DNA of 64,000 bases, from the NCBI GenBank assembly GCA_938015435.1, contig CALLPN010000020.1:1-64000 (forward strand), written 5' to 3'. The position numbers and the translations under genes were made by a program. Of the stretch, positions 17,656-26,168 are shown piece after piece (positions within the stretch are counted from its first letter, which is position 1; every line of letters starts with the position of its first letter). Source of the DNA: an uncultured Saprospiraceae bacterium. GTDB taxonomy: Bacteria > Bacteroidota > Bacteroidia > Chitinophagales > Saprospiraceae. Under the pieces are notes generated by a model, which searched no databases, was not told the origin of the DNA, and was given only the letters and a program-made list of their open reading frames with translations.

Positions 17656-18234
17656 TTAATCTTCCAGTGCTTCTAGAATTTCATCTAGATCTTCGTAGCT
17701 TTTTACGCCTACTTTTTCTTCTTCACCTCCTCTTAGTACTAAACCAGTAATTCCCAAATCGAGTATATCATTGATGTTAGATGATGTGAAGCCGCAGTCT
17801 AAATAGATACTATGTGAGTTACAAAGGTCTTTAAGTGTATTCTTTTTGTCTTGAGAGAAGTCATTGAATGACAAAGTAGATTGGGCAATGTAGGTTCTAT
17901 CTGAGGTCAAGTCATCTATTTCCTCGTCCAATAGGATTGTCTTTGTTACTTGCCAATCGCTATTAATTAGCTCTTCATCGGCATAAGGCCCTAATATCAG
18001 ATGATCTACAGAAAGCGCTTCTAGTTGTGCTTCTATACTTTGACGATCCTCTAATCCTGTAAATTGGGCTGCGAATATTGGACCTTCTACCCAATCCATC
18101 ATTTCCTTGATCTTAGGCAGATCGGCAGCAGGTGCAGATAAGTCGAAAGACATATACTCTACAAGCCATGCCGCAAAGTATCTAGCATCCGTGAGGTTCT
18201 GTAAGTCGGCAGCTATGATTTTGGTTTTGAGCAT
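17656..18234 (-). CDS. TrpF-like (phosphoribosylanthranilate isomerase-like) protein
   Basis: The 192 residues have the outline of a TrpF-type TIM barrel: an N-terminal TKIIAADLQNLTDARYFAAWLVEYMSFDL like the KICG..DA..A...GAD segment, and a C-terminal LDLGITGLVLRGGEE like the phosphate-binding end. The catalytic Cys of true TrpF (KICG) is replaced here by Ala (IIAAD), and no trp genes are near. It is therefore better called a TrpF-like protein of unknown function than an isomerase. Its last residues are strongly acidic. Confidence 0.55.
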   Translation of the reverse strand: MLKTKIIAADLQNLTDARYFAAWLVEYMSFDLSAPAADLPKIKEMMDWVEGPIFAAQFTGLEDRQSIEAQLEALSVDHLILGPYADEELINSDWQVTKTILLDEEIDDLTSDRTYIAQSTLSFNDFSQDKKNTLKDLCNSHSIYLDCGFTSSNINDILDLGITGLVLRGGEEEKVGVKSYEDLDEILEALED

Positions 18235-18305
18235 GTTCTGGTTTTTATTCGAAAGATGTAAATGTACTTGGTTATTAGCATATCGAATCTTTACGAGAAA
18301 TAAAA

Positions 18306-18340
18306 AGACTGATCATCGCAAGTATAGCAATGATCAGTCT
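18306..18340 (-). terminator. Intrinsic terminator after the bacilliredoxin gene
   Basis: A perfect 11-bp inverted repeat (agactgatcat and atgatcagtct) is followed on the minus strand by a T-rich tail. It lies downstream of the leftward bacilliredoxin gene and upstream of the TrpF-like gene, so these two are separate transcription units. Confidence 0.85.
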
Positions 18341-18408
18341 CTAATTGTATTATTTTATTTCAGAAAGTTGATTTTTTAGAATCTTCATTCTGATTACTAA
18401 GAAATATT

Positions 18409-18825
18409 TTATTTGCAATGCGCTGCATACGCCATAGTAAGGTTTTCGGCAATAGCTTGAGCTGACCTTCCTTCGATATGGTGACGTTCGATCATGTGAA
18501 CGAGCTTTCCACCCTTAAATAGTGCAATTGCCGGAGATGAAGGAGGGTAAGGAAGCAAAAACTCTCTTGCTTTCTCGGTAGCTTCTTTATTAACACCAGC
18601 GAAGACAGTATAACAGTTCGTTGGTTTGTTTTCTCCTTGAATAGACATTTTTGCCGCAGGTCTTGCATTAGCTGCTGCACATCCACAAACAGAGTTTACC
18701 ACTAAAAGTGTAGTCCCTTCTTGTTGGTCGAGTGCGCTGACAACCGCTTCTGATGTTTCTAAACCTGTGAATCCAAAATCTGTTAAATCTTGAGACATTG
18801 GCTTTACTAATTCTGCAGGATACAT
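18409..18825 (-). CDS. BrxA/BrxB family bacilliredoxin-like protein
   Basis: The 138-residue product belongs to the YphP/YqiW family, thioredoxin-fold proteins that remove bacillithiol from protein thiols. The diagnostic active-site motif C47-G-C49 is present in LLVVNSVCGCAAANARP. The PPSSPAIALFKGGKLVHMIERHHIEGR block near residues 95-120 is typical. Members outside the Firmicutes occur in Bacteroidota that make bacillithiol. The gene is alone and has its own terminator. Confidence 0.92.
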   Translation of the reverse strand: MYPAELVKPMSQDLTDFGFTGLETSEAVVSALDQQEGTTLLVVNSVCGCAAANARPAAKMSIQGENKPTNCYTVFAGVNKEATEKAREFLLPYPPSSPAIALFKGGKLVHMIERHHIEGRSAQAIAENLTMAYAAHCK

Positions 18826-18991
18826 ATATTTATATTTTATAATATTAAATTTTTAAATTTGTCTTAGATAAACATATAATCATGACATTATATCAAAGGT
18901 CTTGATTATTACTTATCGTACGATTGATTAAACACACGATAGATCGAAATCGTTTAATACAAGACCAATAACATTGCCTTAATGTGCATTT

Positions 18992-19378
18992 ATGACCACA
19001 AAGATATACATAGTTTTACTGTTCATCGCCTCAATTGTGGTTATCGCCTGTAGTGAAGATAAGATTGTAGAAGAAACATTAGAATGTGATGAGGTGATAT
19101 CTTATCAAGATGTGAAAGGTGTTATTGCAGCTTCTTGTGGATATGTGGGTTGTCATAATGGTTCAAATGCAGCTAACTATGATACTTATGAAAAACTGGA
19201 AAACGTGCTGTCAAGTGGAAAATTTACTTCAAGAACTTTACTTCAGAGAGATATGCCACCTGGAGAAGCTGAGGGAGACCCTAATTTAGAGCCACCCGAC
19301 CCTAATCCAACGTTTCTCACGGACGAAGAGATTAACTTGCTAAAATGTTGGGAAGAAAATGGATTTAGCGAATTTTAA
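18992..19378 (+). CDS. Lipoprotein with CX4CH haem-like motif (copy 1)
   Basis: The product (128 residues) has a lipoprotein signal (VVIAC, lipid-modified C20) and a small domain with C49-x4-C54-H55 in SCGYVGCHNG. This resembles a c-type cytochrome motif with four instead of two residues between the cysteines. A conserved MPP loop follows, then a C-terminal LLKCWEENGFSEF. Haem attachment is inferred; a structural disulfide is the alternative. The next gene is a diverged duplicate, and a beta-barrel and a diheme cytochrome follow. Confidence 0.72.
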   Translation: MTTKIYIVLLFIASIVVIACSEDKIVEETLECDEVISYQDVKGVIAASCGYVGCHNGSNAANYDTYEKLENVLSSGKFTSRTLLQRDMPPGEAEGDPNLEPPDPNPTFLTDEEINLLKCWEENGFSEF

Positions 19379-19463
19379 TTATTTATCGAATCATTCCGAT
19401 TAGTGAATCAAAAGGATTCAAATCAGTTTATTCAAAATTAATAACTTACAAAAAGTGTCGATT

Positions 19464-19826
19464 ATGACTACCAAGATAAGATACGTACTTTTATTAGCGA
19501 TGGCTTCTATTGTGATTATAGCCTGTAGTAAAGATCAACTAGATTCCGATGCTCTTATATGTGAAGAGCCAATTATCTATGAAGATGTAAGGAATATTAT
19601 TACAGCTTCATGTGGATATGTAGATTGTCATAATGGCTTTAGCAGTCTAGCCAATTATAATAATTTTGCTGGTTTAGAAAGTCAATTATCTAATGGGTCA
19701 TTTTCTAACAGATCACTAATAACGAGAGATATGCCACCTACATATGCCACAGGACCCCTTTCGCTTACAGAGGAAGAGATCGATTTACTTAAGTGCTGGG
19801 AGCAAAATGGCTTCAGCGAATTTTAA
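19464..19826 (+). CDS. Lipoprotein with CX4CH haem-like motif (copy 2)
   Basis: This is a tandem paralogue of the preceding gene: the same lipobox (VIIAC), the same SCGYVDCHNG motif, the same RDMPP loop and an almost identical last 13 residues (LLKCWEQNGFSEF). It lacks the Pro/Glu-rich insertion found in copy 1 before the final helix. A GTG nine bases upstream is also in frame, but ATG 19464 aligns with copy 1. The duplication looks old, as the rest of the sequence has diverged clearly. Confidence 0.72.
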   Translation: MTTKIRYVLLLAMASIVIIACSKDQLDSDALICEEPIIYEDVRNIITASCGYVDCHNGFSSLANYNNFAGLESQLSNGSFSNRSLITRDMPPTYATGPLSLTEEEIDLLKCWEQNGFSEF

Positions 19827-19872
19827 CTAGTAATCTAGTTACTTGAATTACTATATAAGAAACACAACCTAC

Positions 19873-20739
19873 ATGCAACGTATACTTTTATCAATTTGTC
19901 TTATTACATGTCTTACTTTGGGAGCCTCGGCTCAAGAGTTAGTCTATCAGACATTTAAGGACACAAGAATAGTCAACACTCATAGTATAGAAACACTCAA
20001 AGCAGGTATGATGGATTTCCGAGTCGGGCATAGATTTGGAGACATTGCTGGAGATAGTGGTGGCTGGAAAACACTTTATGGGCTAGAAAATGCTGCTGAC
20101 GTAGCAATAGGCTTTGATTTTGGACTTACTGACAAATGGATGGTAGGTATCAATCGCGCCAAAGGAGCTGGACCTCTAAGACAAAATGTGAATACGTTTA
20201 CTAAGTTTCGTCTTATGCAACAAGAAGATGAAGGTAATAAGCCGTTCAGCATTACTGTACTAGGTGCAGCTACAATCAGTACGCAACCTAAGACTCCTTC
20301 GTTAGGATCATTAAGTTCGTTTGTTAAAGGTGCACATAGGCTATCTTATCACTTACAGGTTTTGTTTGCTAAAAAGTTTTCACCTTATTTTTCACTACAA
20401 GCAGGGGGAGCATGGACATATAGAAATATTGTACCTAATGATGATGTAAATGATCTTGTGAGTGTATCTCTATCGAGTAGAATCAATTTTACCAAAGCAC
20501 TCGGCGTGGTATTAGATGTTAATTATCCTATATCTGAGCTACGGACTAGTGAAAATGGCTATTACCCAATTTTGGGTATTGGATTAGAGTGGGAAACAGG
20601 TGGAGGACACATATTTCTAGTCAATCTTACTAATGCTGAAGGGATCAATGAGACTGATTATTTACCATATACACAGACTTCTTGGTTAGATGGAGAGTTT
20701 AGGTTGGGCTTCACAATTGCTAGATTATTTTCTTTGTAG
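19873..20739 (+). CDS. DUF5777 family beta-barrel protein
   Basis: The 288-residue product has a signal peptide (LITCLTLGASAQ) and then the pattern I associate with DUF5777: an early FKDTRIVNTHSIETLKAGMMDFRVGHRFGDI block and repeated amphipathic strands. An aromatic C-terminal strand (LGFTIARLFSL) is suited to outer-membrane insertion. The frame is open to 19843; ATG 19873 fits the signal peptide. Such genes are commonly found beside cytochrome-like lipoproteins, as here. A barrel housing or anchoring the lipoproteins is a hypothesis. Confidence 0.78.
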   Translation: MQRILLSICLITCLTLGASAQELVYQTFKDTRIVNTHSIETLKAGMMDFRVGHRFGDIAGDSGGWKTLYGLENAADVAIGFDFGLTDKWMVGINRAKGAGPLRQNVNTFTKFRLMQQEDEGNKPFSITVLGAATISTQPKTPSLGSLSSFVKGAHRLSYHLQVLFAKKFSPYFSLQAGGAWTYRNIVPNDDVNDLVSVSLSSRINFTKALGVVLDVNYPISELRTSENGYYPILGIGLEWETGGGHIFLVNLTNAEGINETDYLPYTQTSWLDGEFRLGFTIARLFSL

Positions 20740-20825
20740 TATTAAGATAAACATAAAATCACTTTTGTAAGAATTAAAAAAGATGATCCAACGCTTAAAG
20801 CATTGGACACAAGTCAATAAAGAAC

Positions 20826-21839
20826 ATGATATATAAAGTAGCCTCGGCATGTATAGGGATCATTTTAATAATGGCATGGACATATAAGCCTGCAGAAAGT
20901 TTTAGTGATAAATCTGTAATAGCAGTACTCGAAGAGCTTGGTGAGGACTATAGTGCTAAGCGCCCAGATATGTCTATTCCAGGGGTGTCAGTAGAAGTAG
21001 GGAGATCTATAATCGAAGATGGATTTTCAACGAAGCCTGGAGGAGGAACCACAGGTCAGCAAAGCAAGCATTTCGTATGTACCTCTTGTCACAATACTGA
21101 AAGAGAAGATCCAGACCTTACAGTCAGTGATCCTGAAGCTAGACTTAATTATACGTCTGATAGAGATTTACCATTTCTTCAGGGGACGACACTATATGGT
21201 GCAGTGAATAGGAATAGTTATTACAACGGTGATTACTACAAAAAATATGGAGAGCTTGTAGATGTAGCGCGTAACGATATACGTGGAGCCATACAACTCT
21301 GTGCTGTAGAATGCGCTCAAGGAAGAAAACTTAAAGATTGGGAATTAGAATCTATCCTAGCTTTTATGTGGAGCAAAGAACTGCAAATTGAAGATCTTGG
21401 ATTAATGTCTGCAGAGAAAGCTATTATCGAAAATGTGATGGCAGGAACAGGAAGTAAGGATGTAGCTATTCAAATGATTAATGAAAAATATCTTCATGGT
21501 TCACCAGCAACGTTTAATCTTCCTCCGGCAGATCGTAAAGTAGGAACAGGTCTAGAAGGTGACCCTAAGGCAGGGATGCTTGTCTACAAAAATAGTTGTC
21601 TTCACTGTCACGAAGGCGGAAAATATTCTTTCTTCCAGATGGACGATCATGCGATCACACACAAATATCTCAATCGTAAAGCCGACGGCTATAGTAGACA
21701 CTCTATATATCAAGTAATAAGATGGGGAGTGCCGACTAAATCGGGTAAAAGATCCTATATGCCGCAATATACAAGCGAGAGAATGAGTGATCAGCAGTTG
21801 ACAGATCTTAGAGCTTATATTAGTGATAGGTCAGATTAA
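20826..21839 (+). CDS. Diheme c-type cytochrome
   Basis: The product (337 residues) is exported by an N-terminal hydrophobic segment (IGIILIMAW) and has two canonical haem c motifs: C85-TS-CH89 and C258-LH-CH262. Methionines that could act as distal ligands include the M in SYMPQY near the C terminus. The two-domain layout resembles periplasmic electron carriers of thiosulfate or cytochrome c families. It is the last gene of the cytochrome cassette and likely passes electrons to or from the upstream lipoproteins. Confidence 0.88.
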   Translation: MIYKVASACIGIILIMAWTYKPAESFSDKSVIAVLEELGEDYSAKRPDMSIPGVSVEVGRSIIEDGFSTKPGGGTTGQQSKHFVCTSCHNTEREDPDLTVSDPEARLNYTSDRDLPFLQGTTLYGAVNRNSYYNGDYYKKYGELVDVARNDIRGAIQLCAVECAQGRKLKDWELESILAFMWSKELQIEDLGLMSAEKAIIENVMAGTGSKDVAIQMINEKYLHGSPATFNLPPADRKVGTGLEGDPKAGMLVYKNSCLHCHEGGKYSFFQMDDHAITHKYLNRKADGYSRHSIYQVIRWGVPTKSGKRSYMPQYTSERMSDQQLTDLRAYISDRSD

Positions 21840-21948
21840 ATTATTGATGTTTTTGGGTAGGATAATAAGAACAAAGTGGAGCAGATAATAACGGCTATTT
21901 TGTTGTTACTAAGTACAATGAAAAGTTATTTTATTTTGAAATAAAAAA

Positions 21949-23232
21949 CTAGAAATCACTTCCTACCATTACTTCAATCATATCTTTTCTTTGAAGATAC
22001 TTCTGAGCCATATCTTGTATTTTTTCAGCCGTACAATTATAGATTTGATCAATTATTACTTCGTATTCTTTGACTTTCATTTTACTTACACTTAGAGTCT
22101 TCATTACATTGGCTACTCTGAATGGTCCATCTATCATATTGAGGAAGTTACCCATGACATAGTTTCTAACCATGTCTAGTTCTCGTTCCGAAATTTTATC
22201 GTTTTGTAAGATTGATATTTGATTATATATCTCTGTGACTGTTGGATCTACGAGATCGTTACTTACTTCAGTATTGATCGTAAAGTAACCATCATAAACA
22301 AGAGGCTCTAATGAAGAGTATATGTTGTAAGTATATCCTAGATTTTCTCTTATGCTTTCCATAAGCTTAGATCCAAAATAGCCACCCAATACTGTATTAA
22401 GCATAAATGCCGGAGCGAAATCTTCATGGCCTCGCGTAAACATTTTACGACCAATTTTGATTGCGGTCTGATGCTCTTGTTTACTTGAAATTTTGTGAAC
22501 TGATTGATGAATTGGTATGGTCGGTAATTGGAATTGTTTGTTCTTTGATTTAGTTTTTACTTGTCCTAAATTAGCATTGATTATAGATCTTACATTTTTA
22601 TTTATTTTCCCACTTACTATGATTTTGCACCTATCACTTGTTTGATAGTTAGTGAAGTGATCCAATAGATCCGATCTTTCGATTGAAGAGATATTTTCTT
22701 CACTACTATTATATCCATATGAATGCGTTGATCCATACATCTCTTCTGTAATCTTTCGATATGCAACTAGATCACTTTTAGCTAAGTTGGATTTTAGTTT
22801 TTCAAGAGTAATTTCTTTATGAGTTTTTAATTCGTCTTCTGGGAATGTAGGTTCTTGTAATACTTCCGAGAGCAAGGGAATTACCTCTTCAAAAAATTTG
22901 CTTAAAACAAAAACAGAGAAATAACTATAATCTAAATTGGATCCACTACTGATACTAGAACCGTAGTAGTCAATTTTTTCTGCCAAAGTTTCAGAGTTAT
23001 AACTCTTGGTTCCTTCTTTTTGGATGGCAGCTGTAATACGAGAAGCCAACTGCTTGTCTTCTACAGGCCGACCAGCATCATATACCACTTCTAGTCGAAT
23101 GATATCTTGAGTGCCTTGGTTTACTTCTATGACTTCTATACCGTTGTCTAATAGGTATCTATCTACAGGAGGAAATTTTAACGATGTAATATTATGTATC
23201 TGTGGTGCTATCGATCTATCTAACAATGTCAA
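21949..23232 (-). CDS. M16 family peptidase-like protein, catalytically inactive
   Basis: The 427-residue product has the two-lobe architecture of M16 (insulinase/MPP) peptidases. Conserved non-catalytic features include RLEVVYDAGRP, the EEVIPLLSEVLQEPTFPEDEL segment, and VLGGYFGSKLMESIRENLGYTYNIYS. The zinc motif HxxEH expected near residue 60-70 is missing: that stretch reads ITAAIQKEGTKSYNSETLAEKI. Such subunits usually pair with an active M16 partner encoded next door, but none is present. No signal peptide is seen. Confidence 0.88.
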   Translation of the reverse strand: MTLLDRSIAPQIHNITSLKFPPVDRYLLDNGIEVIEVNQGTQDIIRLEVVYDAGRPVEDKQLASRITAAIQKEGTKSYNSETLAEKIDYYGSSISSGSNLDYSYFSVFVLSKFFEEVIPLLSEVLQEPTFPEDELKTHKEITLEKLKSNLAKSDLVAYRKITEEMYGSTHSYGYNSSEENISSIERSDLLDHFTNYQTSDRCKIIVSGKINKNVRSIINANLGQVKTKSKNKQFQLPTIPIHQSVHKISSKQEHQTAIKIGRKMFTRGHEDFAPAFMLNTVLGGYFGSKLMESIRENLGYTYNIYSSLEPLVYDGYFTINTEVSNDLVDPTVTEIYNQISILQNDKISERELDMVRNYVMGNFLNMIDGPFRVANVMKTLSVSKMKVKEYEVIIDQIYNCTAEKIQDMAQKYLQRKDMIEVMVGSDF

Positions 23233-23283
23233 TTCGCGTTATCTTAAGTGGAAAATTGATGTGTATATATTTGTTTGGCAAAG

Positions 23284-23904
23284 CTAGTCCAAATCCTTGG
23301 CTCTCCATAGGTACCGGCAAGCAATTGTACGATATGGTATCCATTGTTCAGCGGTTTCATGCATCTTGTTATACAACTCTTTTTTCTTTTCAGCTTCTAT
23401 CCCATAGTGTTTGACCATCGATTGCTGTATAACAAGGTCACCAACAGGCATTACATCAGGCCTTTCTAAAGAAAACATAAGTATCATCTGTACCGTCCAT
23501 TCTCCAACACCCTTAATCTGAGTGAGTAGATCTAAAATATCTTGATCTGATAATTGGTCCCAATTCTGATTATGTAGTTTGTGCTCTATCCAAAAGCTCG
23601 CTATATTTTTCATATAAGCGCTTTTTTGCTTACTTAGGCTCGCTGCTCTAAGATCATCGGTATCAGTGTTTAGCAATTGTTCTGGTGTGGGTGGTATGCC
23701 ATCATAAAGATCTAGAAAACGACCATAAATGACTTTAGCGACCTTAGTAGAAATCTGTTGTGAAACGATACTACTGCAAAGATCAGCATATAGAACCCCA
23801 GAAAATGAGCTTATTTTCGGAATGACTCTCTTCATAAGTCTAGCCAAAACAGGGTCTTTTCTCAAGTGCTTGAGGGCTTTTTTATCTATATGTTTATCTT
23901 CCAT
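23284..23904 (-). CDS. DNA-3-methyladenine glycosylase 2 (AlkA-like, HhH-GPD)
   Basis: The enzyme removes alkylated purines to start base-excision repair. The 205-residue product carries the helix-hairpin-helix QIKGVGEWTVQMIL and the downstream catalytic Asp in MPVGDLVIQQ, in the order expected for the HhH-GPD superfamily. The frame opens at 23940; ATG 23904 gives a more natural N terminus. It is not clustered with other repair genes here; an ATL gene lies 4 kb away. Confidence 0.88.
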   Translation of the reverse strand: MEDKHIDKKALKHLRKDPVLARLMKRVIPKISSFSGVLYADLCSSIVSQQISTKVAKVIYGRFLDLYDGIPPTPEQLLNTDTDDLRAASLSKQKSAYMKNIASFWIEHKLHNQNWDQLSDQDILDLLTQIKGVGEWTVQMILMFSLERPDVMPVGDLVIQQSMVKHYGIEAEKKKELYNKMHETAEQWIPYRTIACRYLWRAKDLD

Positions 23905-24535
23905 AATGATATTTATATGAAACTCAAAGTACCATAGCAAGAGCGTATTACAAAGAATTGATCCATTAACGTACTATTAATTTATCAGTAAGCTTTTGTT
24001 CCCTTCGTATTTCAGTCATTTTATCAACCGATATACTATTGTAATACCGAGGAATGGGTTTCAAAAAGTGTTTCAACTATAGAAGTAATTTTTTGAAGTT
24101 CATTTCAACACGAACTATTCAACTATTCCATCGCCAAGGACACTTCTGCAATTAATTATAAATAGTCAATATTTGGTAATATGATAGAATAAATAGCAGA
24201 TTAGTAATTTTTTTAAAATTTATTTGACTTGAATTCTGATTTCACATCAATAAAATTCAATATGTTTTAGTCCCTTGTATCACGTGATTTTCAGTTGTTT
24301 TTACACTTCATTTTTACTCTCCAAATGGAGTTTATGGATAGGACTCCAACATTATTTTAACTTATCAGCCCTTTACATTTCGAAATACTTGATCTATATT
24401 TGAGTTTTCCATTCGGAAATTATTTCAAGTAACAACTAGTTACATTTAATTAACAAAATTATTACCGCTTATTGATTAGAGACATCTACACTTAAATTTT
24501 TACATATTTTTTTTTACAGACAAGATTTAACTGTT
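23905..24535. other. Gene-free AT-rich spacer before the sigma factor
   Basis: No supported gene, repeat or RNA is visible in these 631 nt. Open frames are short and unlike proteins. The spacer must hold promoters for the divergent AlkA-like and sigma factor genes, but I find no good TAnnTTTG box, which could mean an alternative sigma factor (possibly the product itself) is used. Confidence 0.5.
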
Positions 24536-25117
24536 ATGGATGTTACTAAGCTAGACGATAGGTCGTTGATCATCAACTACCTCGAGGGTAATGAGAAATG
24601 TTTTGAAGTACTTCTCAAAAGACACAGAGACAAAATATACACCTCTATATATCTTTTCGTAAGAAATAGAGATTTGGCAGAAGATATCTTCCAAGATGTA
24701 TTTATTAAGATTATCGATACACTACGTAAAGGTAAGTACAACCACGAGGGTAAGTTTCTTCAGTGGGCGATGCGTATCTCTTACAACATGTGTGTAGACA
24801 ACTTCCGTAGATCTAAGCGTCGCACTAAAGTAAGTTCGACAGAGACATTTGATATCTTTGATATACTTGAGTGTGGTGATGATAATATGGAGACGACGAT
24901 GATTAAAAGTCAACTTCATGGTAAAGTTAGAGAACTAGTAGATCAACTTCCTCCAGAGCAAAGAGAAGTAGTAGTGCTTAGACATTACGCTGATATGAGT
25001 TTCAAAGAGATTTCGCAAATCACAAGAGTAAGTATCAATACGGCATTAGGTCGTATGAGATATGCATTGATCAATATGCGTAAACTCGTTGAAGAAAACC
25101 ACCTAGTGTTGAAATAG
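24536..25117 (+). CDS. RNA polymerase sigma factor, ECF family
   Basis: The 193-residue product has sigma region 2 (LLKRHRDKIYTSIYLFVRNRDLAEDIFQDVFIKII, then WAMRISYNMCVDNFRR) and region 4 (LPPEQREVVVLRHYADMSFKEIS followed by SINTALGRMRYALINMRK). There is no region 1.1 or 3, so it is an ECF sigma factor. Long spacers surround it. A transmembrane anti-sigma gene is not cotranscribed, but a small acidic protein is encoded convergently just beyond the terminator. Its regulon cannot be inferred. Confidence 0.93.
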   Translation: MDVTKLDDRSLIINYLEGNEKCFEVLLKRHRDKIYTSIYLFVRNRDLAEDIFQDVFIKIIDTLRKGKYNHEGKFLQWAMRISYNMCVDNFRRSKRRTKVSSTETFDIFDILECGDDNMETTMIKSQLHGKVRELVDQLPPEQREVVVLRHYADMSFKEISQITRVSINTALGRMRYALINMRKLVEENHLVLK

Positions 25118-25162
25118 GGATAGTCAATTCTGAGAGAGAAACGACTAGAGAATAAATGATTA

Positions 25163-25196
25163 AGAAGACCTTGACTGTTATGTCAGGGTCTTTTTG
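25163..25196 (+). terminator. Intrinsic terminator after the sigma factor
   Basis: The stem aagacc-ttgac/gtca-gggtctt closes a short loop and is followed by a T run, 46 nt after the sigma factor stop codon. Confidence 0.8.
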
Positions 25197-25261
25197 CGTT
25201 TGGTGTATTCACAATCAACAAACTCCGCTCCTTCAGAGCTTATTTAACATTTCATTTTAGT

Positions 25262-25302
25262 AATGGGCGAGGCCCATTGTTAAAGAACCTAAACCCTTTA
25301 GG
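25262..25302. repeat. Two adjacent perfect mini-hairpins
   Basis: aatgggc-gag-gcccatt (25262-25278) and cctaaa-ccc-tttagg (25288-25302) are perfect inverted repeats with 3-nt loops, 9 nt apart, in the spacer between two convergent genes. No T run follows either, so they are not standard terminators. Confidence 0.4.
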
Positions 25303-25352
25303 CTAATTATGATTTTTATATCTTATCGTTGTAATCTTAATTTCCCAAAACA

Positions 25353-25385
25353 TAAAAAGACCCACAACAAACGCTGTGAGTCTTA
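25353..25385 (-). terminator. Intrinsic terminator after the 78-residue gene
   Basis: On the minus strand aagactcacagc pairs with gttgtgggtctt and is followed by a T run. It lies just beyond the stop codon of the leftward small gene, supporting that gene as real. Confidence 0.75.
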
Positions 25386-25405
25386 GTATTTCATCGAATT
25401 AAAGC

Positions 25406-25642
25406 TTAAAAATTAGCTTCTAGTGATTTTGTGTTGCTATAGTTTAAGATATTATCTAATGTAGACTTCTTTGGACTGAAAGCTACCTTAGGTAAATTCC
25501 TGTAAGAATTATGGATATCTAGGTATTGAGCTCTAAGCGGAGCATTATTTTCCAATGCGTCTTCTAACTCAAATCTATCGGCAATATCGGTTTCACCGTA
25601 AACATATTTAATAAGTAATTCTGGCGTGTAGTTATGCGTCAT
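25406..25642 (-). CDS. Small acidic protein, possible anti-sigma-like partner
   Basis: The 78-residue product starts with HNYTPELLIKYVYGETD and continues FELEDALENNAPLRAQYLDI. It resembles the helical N-terminal part of many anti-sigma factors and, as I recall, a small conserved Bacteroidota family with the ending LDNILNYS. There is no zinc motif and no membrane segment. It has its own terminator and faces the ECF sigma gene tail to tail. A regulatory link with that sigma factor is inference from similarity and location. Confidence 0.6.
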   Translation of the reverse strand: MTHNYTPELLIKYVYGETDIADRFELEDALENNAPLRAQYLDIHNSYRNLPKVAFSPKKSTLDNILNYSNTKSLEANF

Positions 25643-25726
25643 ATTTTATATTCAGTTAGTCAATGTTATTATCGCCTATTAAACCATTTGCTTTCAAATA
25701 TTATTGTGCAGGTATGGAACCATTTA

Positions 25727-26167
25727 TTAATCCTCTAATCTATACCAATACTGAGTACGACCAAAAGTTGGAATTCCCATGTATCCACGCACCTTTAATT
25801 TACCTTTTTCTTCTAGTTCGATCTGGCATTTGTACTCTTTTCCGCTCTTAGGATCCATGATTCGTCCACCAGCCCATTCATTATCTCCATCGGCTGTAAG
25901 GCCCCACATAATTTCCATTCCCTCAAGTGGTTGATCCTTTTTATCACCTTTGCACTTTTTACAAATGGTTACCGTAGCATTATCCAGTAGCTTGACCACT
26001 TTTGCTTTGAGGACACCATCTTCCCAGTATACTTCTAGATGAGATTTTACTTTGCCATCTTCATCATCTATGTTTTTCCACACCCCTGTTGGGTCCATCT
26101 GCCCATATCCCACTACCATAAGGGTGAGTAATATGGTTAAGCTACTTAGTACTTTCTTAATTAACAT
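25727..26167 (-). CDS. DUF2147 domain-containing secreted protein
   Basis: The 146-residue product has a signal peptide (LTILLTLMVVGYGQ) followed by the DUF2147 pattern: PTGVWKNIDDEDGKVKSHLEVY, MEIMWGL, and GGRIMDPKSGKEYKCQIEL with a final LKVRGYMGIPTFGRTQYW. The fold is a small lipocalin-like beta barrel of unknown ligand. A CKKC pair sits in a loop near residue 80. The start at 26167 lies 1 nt from the stop of the aminotransferase, so the two are cotranscribed. Confidence 0.88.
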   Translation of the reverse strand: MLIKKVLSSLTILLTLMVVGYGQMDPTGVWKNIDDEDGKVKSHLEVYWEDGVLKAKVVKLLDNATVTICKKCKGDKKDQPLEGMEIMWGLTADGDNEWAGGRIMDPKSGKEYKCQIELEEKGKLKVRGYMGIPTFGRTQYWYRLED

Positions 26168-26168
26168 A

